From Xanthocytophaga flava (GTDB lineage: Bacteria > Bacteroidota > Bacteroidia > Cytophagales > 172606-1): a DNA stretch of 64,000 nt. The stretch lies in NCBI GenBank assembly GCA_030068525.1, contig JASJOS010000009.1, positions 310,001 to 374,000 on the forward strand, given 5' to 3'. Both the position numbers and the translations under genes were made by a program. Positions 53,860-63,100 of this stretch are shown piece after piece (position 1 is the first letter of the stretch; each line of letters begins with the position of its first letter). The notes beneath the pieces were generated by a model that did no database searches, was not told where the DNA came from, and saw only the letters and a list, made by a program, of their open reading frames with translations.

Positions 53860-56127
53860 TTATTGAGCTACTGACTGACGAATGATGTTTAAGGCTGCAC
53901 CAGCTTTAAACCATTCGATTTGTTGCTCATTGTAGGTGTGGTTTGCTTTAATTTCGTCTTTAGAACCATCTTTGTGATTCAGAACGATAGTCAATGGAAC
54001 ACCAGGGGCAAAAGTAGTCAGACCCAGAATATCGATGCTGTCATCTTCCTGAATTTTGTCATAGTCCGCAGGATTGGCAAAAGTCAGCGCCAACATACCT
54101 TGTTTTTTTAGGTTTGTTTCATGGATACGTGCAAATGATTTTACCAGGATCACACGTACACCCAGGAAACGAGGTTCCATAGCTGCGTGCTCACGGGACG
54201 AACCTTCTCCATAGTTTTCATCACCGACTACAATAGAACCAATACCAGCGGCTTTGTATGCACGTTGTACTTTAGGTACCTCATCATAGCTGCCATCCAG
54301 TTGATTTTTTACTTTGTTGGTAGCTTCATTGTAATAGTTTAATGCACCAATGAGCATGTTATTGGAGATGTTGTCTAGGTGACCACGGTACTTTAACCAC
54401 GGACCTGCCATAGAGATATGGTCAGTGGTACATTTTCCTTTTGCTTTGATCAAAAGTTTCAACCCTTTCAAATCCACACCTTCCCAAGGGGCAAATGGAT
54501 CAAGCAATTGCAGACGGTCTGATTTAGGATCTACAAGTACCTGTACTTTGCTACCGTCTTCAGCAGGAGCTTGATAACCAGCATCTTCTACTGCATACCC
54601 TTTGCTTGGTGCTTCCAAGCCAACAGGTTCATCCAGCATTACTTCCTGACCGTCTTCATTGATTAGCTTGTCTTTCAGTGGATTGAAAGTCAGATCACCT
54701 GCAATAACCATAGCTGTTACAATCTCAGGAGAGGCCACAAATGAACGGGTTGCAGATAAACCATCATTCCGTTTTGCGAAGTTACGGTTGAATGAAGTGA
54801 TGATAGAGTTGGCACGATTTGGATCGTCAATATGGCGCGCCCACTGTCCGATACAAGGTCCACAGGCGTTTGCCATTACTACACCACCAATGCTTTCAAA
54901 AATACCTAATAAACCATCGCGTTCAGCTGTATAGCGTACCAGTTCGGAACCTGGAGTAACGGTAAATTCGGCTTTTGCTTTTAGCTTTTTGGTCGCTGCC
55001 TGTTTGGCAACAGAAGCGGCACGAGTCATATCTTCATACGAAGAGTTGGTACAAGAGCCAATCAAACCTACTTCCAGTTTTTGAGGATAGTTATTTTCTT
55101 TAACAGCCTGAGCAAATTTAGAGATAGGCCAGGCCAGATCCGGAGTATATGGTCCGTTTACATAAGGTTCCAGTTCTGATAGGTTCAGTTCCAGTAACTG
55201 ATCATAGAATTTAGCAGGGTCAGCATATACTTCAGCATCCGAACGTAAATTATCTTTTACTTTATCTGCTTCTGCTGCTACATCTGCACGACTGGTAGAT
55301 TCCAGATACGCCTTCATTTTTTGATCGTAGGCAAATACAGATGTAGTAGCACCAATTTCTGCACCCATGTTACAAATAGTAGCTTTACCCGTTGCAGACA
55401 TGCTTTCAGCTCCATCTCCAAAATATTCTACAATATATCCGGTACCCCCTTTTACGGTTAACTGGCCTGCTACCCAAAGAATAACATCTTTCGCAGATAC
55501 CCAGCCACTTAATTTTCCGGTTAACTTCACACCAATCAGCTTAGGCATCTTCAGTTCCCATGCCAGACCAGCCATCACATCACACGCATCTGCCCCACCA
55601 ACACCGATCGCAATCATACCTAAACCGCCTGCATTGGGTGTATGTGAGTCTGTACCAATCATCATACCACCTGGAAATGCATAGTTCTCAAGCACTACCT
55701 GGTGAATGATCCCGGCACCTGCTTTCCAGAAACCAATACCATATTTATCTGAAACAGAAGCCAAAAAGTCATATACTTCTTTATTGATATCTTTTGCTAC
55801 TGCCAGATCTTTCTCTGCACCAACTTTTGCCTGAATCAGGTGATCGCAATGCACAGTACTTGGAACTGCTACCTGAGCACGACCTGCCTGCATAAACTGA
55901 AGCAATGCCATCTGAGCTGTTGCATCCTGCATCGCAACACGATCCGGTGCAAAGTCTACATAATCTTTACCCCGCTCATATGGTTTAGTTGGTTTGCCTT
56001 CGAATAAGTGACCATATAAAATCTTTTCTGCTAAGGTCAACGGACGTCCTACCGCCTGACGGGCAGCACTAATGCGCTCTCCCATTCTGGCATAGACACC
56101 TTTAATCATTTCAATATCAAAAGCCAT
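53860..56127 (-). CDS. acn: Aconitate hydratase (mitochondrial type)
   Basis: A 755-residue aconitase; start 56127 ([19 protein letters not shown]), with an ATG two codons upstream. The [4Fe-4S] ligands are C359 in [13 protein letters not shown], and C422 and C425 in [10 protein letters not shown]. Other motifs are [28 protein letters not shown], and in the swivel domain [19 protein letters not shown]. It isomerises citrate to isocitrate in the TCA cycle. The size and motifs match the mitochondrial-type family used by Bacteroidota, not AcnB. It is soluble and stands alone, unlinked to other TCA genes here. Confidence 0.96.
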   Translation of the reverse strand: MAFDIEMIKGVYARMGERISAARQAVGRPLTLAEKILYGHLFEGKPTKPYERGKDYVDFAPDRVAMQDATAQMALLQFMQAGRAQVAVPSTVHCDHLIQAKVGAEKDLAVAKDINKEVYDFLASVSDKYGIGFWKAGAGIIHQVVLENYAFPGGMMIGTDSHTPNAGGLGMIAIGVGGADACDVMAGLAWELKMPKLIGVKLTGKLSGWVSAKDVILWVAGQLTVKGGTGYIVEYFGDGAESMSATGKATICNMGAEIGATTSVFAYDQKMKAYLESTSRADVAAEADKVKDNLRSDAEVYADPAKFYDQLLELNLSELEPYVNGPYTPDLAWPISKFAQAVKENNYPQKLEVGLIGSCTNSSYEDMTRAASVAKQAATKKLKAKAEFTVTPGSELVRYTAERDGLLGIFESIGGVVMANACGPCIGQWARHIDDPNRANSIITSFNRNFAKRNDGLSATRSFVASPEIVTAMVIAGDLTFNPLKDKLINEDGQEVMLDEPVGLEAPSKGYAVEDAGYQAPAEDGSKVQVLVDPKSDRLQLLDPFAPWEGVDLKGLKLLIKAKGKCTTDHISMAGPWLKYRGHLDNISNNMLIGALNYYNEATNKVKNQLDGSYDEVPKVQRAYKAAGIGSIVVGDENYGEGSSREHAAMEPRFLGVRVILVKSFARIHETNLKKQGMLALTFANPADYDKIQEDDSIDILGLTTFAPGVPLTIVLNHKDGSKDEIKANHTYNEQQIEWFKAGAALNIIRQSVAQ

Positions 56128-56733
56128 ATTCAATAGGTTATAAAGTTAAAAGAATCAAATTCTGAAGGTTTGGGCTTCATATATACAAGATTACACGACT
56201 GTCACGAAAATACCAAAACCTATTCAATTTTAATGCCACCTGATAGTTACTCTCTTTTTCTAGCATCTCTGAGGTAACCGGTAATTCCCATCTTAAAAGA
56301 TACTTTTTCTTATAAAATCTTACCTGTCAACTACAGTAGGTTTCTTTCAGACCTTCTTCAATAATCTGTGCAAATGTTACATGCGTACCCAAACACCCTT
56401 TTCTTGTATGGGTTTGGGCGGTTACCCCTCGTAAATTGTATATACAGTTTCAGAAGATGTCTGACTGAGAGACGGAATAGGAAAAACCCTCAGGTTACGA
56501 AAATAAAGCGGATTTCGCTCAGATAAGTGAATAAAAGACTCAGGCGTATATTCTGATAGGAAATTTGAAATGAAGAAAATACACGGATGATCTCTTTTTG
56601 AGACAAACAGAATTATCAACTATACGCAGAATAAGTAAGGGATTTAAAAAAGTCATACAATAAAATATTACGAATAGAAAAGTTAAAAAATTACGATTAT
56701 CCATAAAACCGGTTTTTTAAACCAGCTCAAGAA
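56128..56733. other. Intergenic region between aconitase and surface-protein genes
   Basis: About 600 bases between divergent genes. A 65-codon antisense frame (56422-56619) lacks any recognisable feature. An imperfect inverted repeat at about 56383-56417 (CCCAAAC with GTTTGGG, read around TTTTCTTG) is visible. Promoters for both genes should lie here. Confidence 0.45.
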
Positions 56734-57099
56734 ATGAAAACGATACAAAAATTCTTACAGGTGTTTCTTCTGATAGCAGGACTGATTATCCTATCAGAAA
56801 GAGGTACTGCACAAAATCTGAATCAGTTTTCAGTAGAAGTGCAGCATACAACATCCAACAAGTCAAATGGCAAAATATACATTAGCTTATCAGAGGGTGC
56901 TGGCAGCTATACCTTTAAGCTGTATGACCTCTATGACAACGAGAAGAATTTTAAAAAAGTAATACAAAATCACCCTATGCAAACGGGTAAGAAAGAGCTT
57001 ATATTCAATGGATTACCTGCTTCTGGTTACGTGATACAGGTGATAAAAGATGGAAAGAAACTTATGTTGGGAGGAATGAACGGTTTTATCATTCAATGA
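56734..57099 (+). CDS. Small secreted protein, possible partner of the giant adhesin
   Basis: A 121-residue protein with a signal peptide (FLLIAGLIILSERGTAQ). The mature part (about 95 residues) is a single beta-sandwich-like domain: FSVEVQHTTSNKSNGKIYIS, GSYTFKLYDLYDN and LPASGYVIQVIKDGKK. The pattern (a conserved K/D-G-K turn and Y-x-V-x-V strands) resembles one SprB repeat. It starts the unit, 17 bases before the giant adhesin, so it is probably co-expressed. Its role is unknown: possibly a soluble binding partner or chaperone-like surface protein. Confidence 0.75.
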   Translation: MKTIQKFLQVFLLIAGLIILSERGTAQNLNQFSVEVQHTTSNKSNGKIYISLSEGAGSYTFKLYDLYDNEKNFKKVIQNHPMQTGKKELIFNGLPASGYVIQVIKDGKKLMLGGMNGFIIQ

Positions 57100-57116
57100 T
57101 GCAATACTAAAAAATT

Positions 57117-60100
57117 ATGAAAAGATATTTACATATACTTATTGCGTTTTTAAGCTTGTTAAGTGCAAGTCAGCTGTATGCGCAATGCCCTGTGGCTTCT
57201 GATTTTTCGGTAACATCTACTAAAGATGTAACCTGTTTCGGTGGTGCAGATGGAGAGATGGTCGTAACAGCTTCAGGAACAGTTAATACTGCTTTATATA
57301 ATTTCATTCTCCGGGATATTCTTGAGCCTGGAACTCCTATTGTTACATTTCCTCTAGGATCTGTAACAGTAACGGTTTCCGGTCAAACTATTACCTTTCA
57401 AGGACTGACTGCCAGCTCTTATATCATGCAGGTGACCCGGAAAAGTCCTAATTGTAATATAAATGTTTTCTCGGGTGTTAATATTAACCAACCCGATGAA
57501 CTTTTATTGTCAGTTACTGCACAAACAAATATTACAGGATGTTTTGGAGATAAGACAGGAAGTTTCACTGTATCTGCTACAGGAGGAAACACCGGATATG
57601 AATATTCGATTGATGGCACAACATTCCAGACGTCTCCTACTTTTTCGGGATTGGCTGCTGGCAGTTATACTGTTTCAGTTCGTGATGGCAAAGGGTGTAT
57701 TAATACTACTACAGTAACATTAACTCAGCCAACATTATTACAATTAACATTAAGCAGCAAGACTGATCCATTGTGTAATGGAAATGCTAACGGAACTATT
57801 GCTGTTTCTGCCTCTGGCGGTACGGCTCCTTATACCTATTCATCAGATGGAGTTAATTTCTCAAACACAACAGGTAACTTCTCAGGGCTGGCAAGTGGTA
57901 ATTATACGATTACTGTAAAAGATAGCAAGGGTTGTACTGCTCAGGTTTCAAATATTAGTTTAGTTGATCCTGCTGTTTTAACAGTTGATCTGGGTTCAAA
58001 GACCGATATTTTGGGCTGTAATGGAGATGCAACAGGTCAGATTCAGGTAACAGCAGCGGGAGGAACAGCGCCCTACACCTATTCAATAAATGGAGCAACC
58101 TTTGTTTCGAATGGTGGATTGTTTACTGGGTTGATTGCTGGCACTTATACTATCGTTGTAAAAGATGCCAATGGCTGTACTGTAACGCTGGCTCCTGTGA
58201 CACTGGACCAGCCTACTAAACTTACTTTAGCATTACAAGCACAGACAAATATTTTGGGATGTAATGGAGATGCAACAGGGGATATCACAGTAACAGCAAC
58301 AGGCGGTCAACCAGCTTATGAGTATTCAAAAGACGGTACAACGTTCCAGACTTCTCCCATATTTACAGGATTAACAGCTGGAACTTATACAATCACAGTT
58401 CGGGATATAAAAGGTTGTACGACTACTGTCAATGCTACACTCACCCAGCCTACCCAACTCACTGCTACAGTTGTTACCTCTAATCCATTGTGTAATGGTG
58501 ATGCAAACGGGTCTATCACAGTAACAGCTTCAGGTGCTCAGCCTGCTTATGCATACTCTATCAATGGAGGTACATATCAGACCAGTAATGTGTTTTCGTC
58601 TCTTATTGCAGGTACTTATTCAATTAAGGTACGGGATAGTAAGGGTTGTGAGATTACCTTACCTGATGTAGTATTGACTGAACCTAATGTTCTGGCAATT
58701 ACAATTGCTTCTCAACAGGATGTTCAAAACTGTTTCGGAGATAAAAGTGGACAAATAACTGTATCAGCTACTGGAGGTACTACCAATTATCAATATTCAA
58801 TAGATGGAGGTACAACCTATCAGTCTTCTCCAACTTTTTCAAATCTTGGAGCAGGTACATATTCTATTATCGTAAAAGATGCTCATAATTGTACAGCTAC
58901 GAGTGTTGATGTTACAATCGCACAGCCAGCTTTATTGACACTGAGCCTTACAAGTCAGGTTGATATCTTAGGCTGTAATGGAGATGCGACAGGTCAGATC
59001 CAGGTAACAGCAAATGGCGGAACAGCACCTTATATATACTCGAAAGATGGTACAACATTCGTTTCTAATGGTGGATTATTTACTGGCTTAACTGCGGGTA
59101 GTTATACTATCGTTGTAAAGGATGCTAAGGGATGTACTGCTACTGTTCCAGCAACCTTGACTCAACCAACTCAGTTAACTTCTTCTCTTGTTTCTCAGAC
59201 TAATATATTATGTAATGGAGATGCAACAGGGGATATCACAGTAACAGCAACAGGCGGTCAACCAGCTTATGAGTATTCAAAAGACGGTACAACGTTCCAG
59301 ACTTCTCCCATATTTACAGGATTAACAGCTGGAACTTATACAATCACAGTTCGGGATATAAAAGGTTGTACAACTACTGTCAATGCTACACTTACACAAC
59401 CTACAAAAGTTGTTGCTACAGTTTCTGCCCAACAGGATATTAGTTGTAATGGTGGATCTAATGGTAGCATTACTGTTAATGTAAGTGGTGGAACAGCACC
59501 CTATACTTATTCGAAAGATGGTACGACATTCGTTTCTAATGGTGGATTATTTACTGGCTTAACTGCGGGTAGTTATACTATCGTTGTAAAGGATGCCAAT
59601 GGTTGTACTACAACGCTGGCTCCTGTTACGTTGATAGAACCAGCTGTGTTACAGGTTTCTGTAGCTTCTACAACAGATGTTGGTTGCAATGGAGGTAATA
59701 CGGGTTCATTAACTGTAGCTGTTACCGGAGGTACTCCAGGTTACCAATATTCAAAAGATGGAACGACCTTCCAGGCTTCTGCCACATTTACAGGATTAAC
59801 AGCCGGAACTTATACAATCACAGTTCGGGATACTAAAAATTGTACTACAACTACAACTGCCACTATTGGACAACCAACTGCCTTGGTATTGACTACTTCG
59901 TCTACTAATGCATCTTGTAATGGTGTAGCTGATGGAACGGCTGGAGTAGTTGTAAGCGGAGGTACTGCAGCTTATACATATAGCTGGAATACATCTCCTG
60001 TAAGAACAACTGCTACCGTTTCAGGATTAGCTGCTGGTACATATACAGTAACAGTAACAGACGCAAATGGTTGTGTAAAGACGGCTAGTGTTACTATTAC

Positions 60101-63100
60101 TCAACCTGCAGTAGTTGCTGCACCAGTAGCAAGCAATCCTGGTGCGATCTGTACAGGCGGAACAATTCCAACCTTAACAGCAACAGGCTCAAATATACAA
60201 TGGTATAGTGATGCTTCACTGACTACATTGGTAGGAAGTGGAAATTCATTTACGCCAACAATCAGCAATGCAACTGCGGGCACATTTACTTTCTATGCAA
60301 CACAGACTGTATCAGGATGTACCAGCACAGCAACTGCTGTAACAATTACGATAAACCCAACTCCTGCTACGCCAACAATCAGTGGAACGTTAACCTTCTG
60401 TGCTGGAAATAATACTGTTCTTACGTCAAGTGCTACATCTGGCAACCAATGGTTCTTAAATGGAACAGCTGTTTCCGGAGCAACCAGTCAAACGTTGACT
60501 GTTTCAACGGCTGGTGATTATACAGTAAGAGTTACTTCGGGAAGTTGTTCGGCTACTTCAGCTATTGCAACAGTAACACAAATCAGTGTTCCAACTCCAA
60601 CAATCTCTGGAACGTTGACATTCTGTGCTGGAAATAACACTGTTCTAACATCAAGTGCAAGTACAGGTAATCAATGGCTATTGAATGGTAGTCCAATCTC
60701 AGGCGCTACTAACCAAACATTAACAGTTTCGACAGCTGGTAACTATTCTGTAGTAGTTACAGTTTCTGGCTGTTCTGCAACTTCAGCAACAGTAACTGTA
60801 AGTCAAACAACGACAACTGCACCAGTAGCTAACAATCCGGCAGCAATCTGTACAGGAGGTACAATTCCTCAATTGACAGCTACTGGCTCAAATATACAAT
60901 GGTATAGCGATGCGGCACTGACAACTCAAGTGGGTACAGGTAGTCCGTTTACACCAACGATTAGTAATGCAACTGCGGGTACATTTACATTTTATGTAAC
61001 TCAAACAGTGAGTGGTTGCGAAAGCCCTGCTAAATCAGTTACAATAACAATAAATGCAGCTCCTACAAAACCAACTATTTCTGGAACACTGACTTTCTGT
61101 ACAGGTAGTAATACAGTTCTAACATCTAGTGCTGCAAGTGGAAACCAGTGGTTCTTAAATGGAACAGCAATCTCAGGTGCAACCAATCAAATATTAACAG
61201 TTTCATCCGCTGGTAATTACTCTGTAACTGTGACTTCAAATGGTTGCTCAGCTACTTCTGATCCGGTTGCGGTTTCTCAGGTGAATGCAACAGCTCCGGT
61301 AGCAAGCAGTCCAGCGGCAATTTGTACAGGAGATGCTATTCCAGCTTTAACAGCAAGTGGAACAAATATTCAATGGTATAGCGATGCGGCTTTAACCAAT
61401 CTGGTTGGAAGCGGCAGTCCGTTTACCCCAACTATCAATAATGCAGTTGCAGGAACAACAACATTTTATGTAACTCAGACAGTGAGTGGCTGTACGAGCA
61501 CCGCGACTGCTGTTACTGTTACCATCAATGCTAAACCTGCTACTCCAACTATTTCTGGAACACTGACTTTCTGTACTGGTAGTAATACAGTTCTAACGTC
61601 AAGTGCAAGCACTGGCAACCAGTGGTTCTTAAATGGAAGCCCGATTTCAGGCGCTACTAACCAGACACTGACAGTATCAACCGCTGGTGATTATACAGTA
61701 AGAGTTACTTTGGGAAGTTGTTCGGCTACTTCAGCTATTGCAACAGTAACACAAATCAGTGTACCAACTCCAACTATTTCAGGAACGTTGACATTTTGTA
61801 CAGGAGGTAATACAGTGTTGACTTCCAGTGCAAGTATAGGTAATCAGTGGTTGTTGAATGGATCTGTTATTTCTGGAGCTACCAATCAAACGCTGACAGT
61901 AACAGCTGCAGGTAACTATTCTGTAAGAGTTACTATTTCTGGTTGTTCAGCTACTTCTGCAACAGTAACTGTAACACAAACAACAGCTTCTGCTCCGGTA
62001 GCTAACAATCCTGGTGCGATCTGTACAGGCGGAACAATCCCAACTTTAACAGCAACAGGCTCAAATATACAATGGTATAGTGATGCTTCATTGGCTACAT
62101 TGGTAGGAAGTGGAAATTCATTTACGCCAACAATCAGTAATTCAACGGCTGGTACGTTTACTTTCTATGCAACACAGACTGTATCAGGATGTACCAGCAC
62201 AGCAACTGCTGTTACTGTTACTATCAATGCTAAACCTGCCACTCCAACTATTTCAGGAACATTGACTTTCTGTACAGGAAGCAATACAGTTCTAACGTCA
62301 AGTTCAGCAAGTGGCAACCAATGGTTCTTAAATGGAACAGCTATTTCAGGCGCAACCAATCAAACGTTGACTGTATCTACAGCTGGTAATTACTCTGTAA
62401 CTGTGACTTCAAATGGTTGTTCTGCTACTTCAGCCACAGCTACTGTAACTGAAGGTAGTGCAACTACACCTACAATTTCAGGTACATTAACCTTCTGTAC
62501 AGGCGGAAATACAATATTGACTTCTAGTGCAAGCACTGGAAATCAGTGGTTATTAAATGGTAGCCCAATCTCAGGTGCTACCAATCAAACATTGACAGTA
62601 ACAACTGCAGGTAATTACTCTGTAACTGTAAATTCTGGAAGCTGCTCGGCTACATCTGCAGTTGCAACTGTAAGTGTAACCAATACAGCTGCTCCAGTAG
62701 CAAGCAGTCCGGCGGCAATTTGTACAGGAGATGCTATTCCAGCTTTAACAGCAAGTGGAACAAATATTCAATGGTATAGCGATGCGGCTTTAACCAATCT
62801 GGTTGGAAGCGGCAGTCCGTTTACCCCAACTATCAATAATGCAGTTGCAGGAACAACAACATTTTATGTAACACAAACAGTGAGTGGTTGTACCAGCACA
62901 GCGACTGCTGTTACTGTTACTATCAATGCTAAACCTGCCACTCCAACTATTTCAGGAACATTGACTTTCTGTACAGGAAGCAATACAGTTCTAACGTCAA
63001 GTTCAGCAAGTGGCAACCAATGGTTCTTAAATGGAACAGCTATTTCAGGCGCAACCAATCAAACGTTGACTGTATCTACAACTGGCGATTATACAGTAAG

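Noticed and set aside
61001..63058. Three near-identical antisense frames of about 61-64 codons at 61001, 62165 and 62864
   Set aside because: They are the reverse-strand shadow of the repeated Ig-like modules of the adhesin, recurring only because the coding strand repeats. None has its own start context.
58260..63080. Repeats as a possible CRISPR array or insertion sequence
   Set aside because: The repeats are long (161-177 bases and 699-base units), lie in an open reading frame and encode conserved protein modules. There are no short uniform repeats with unique spacers and no transposase or terminal inverted repeats.
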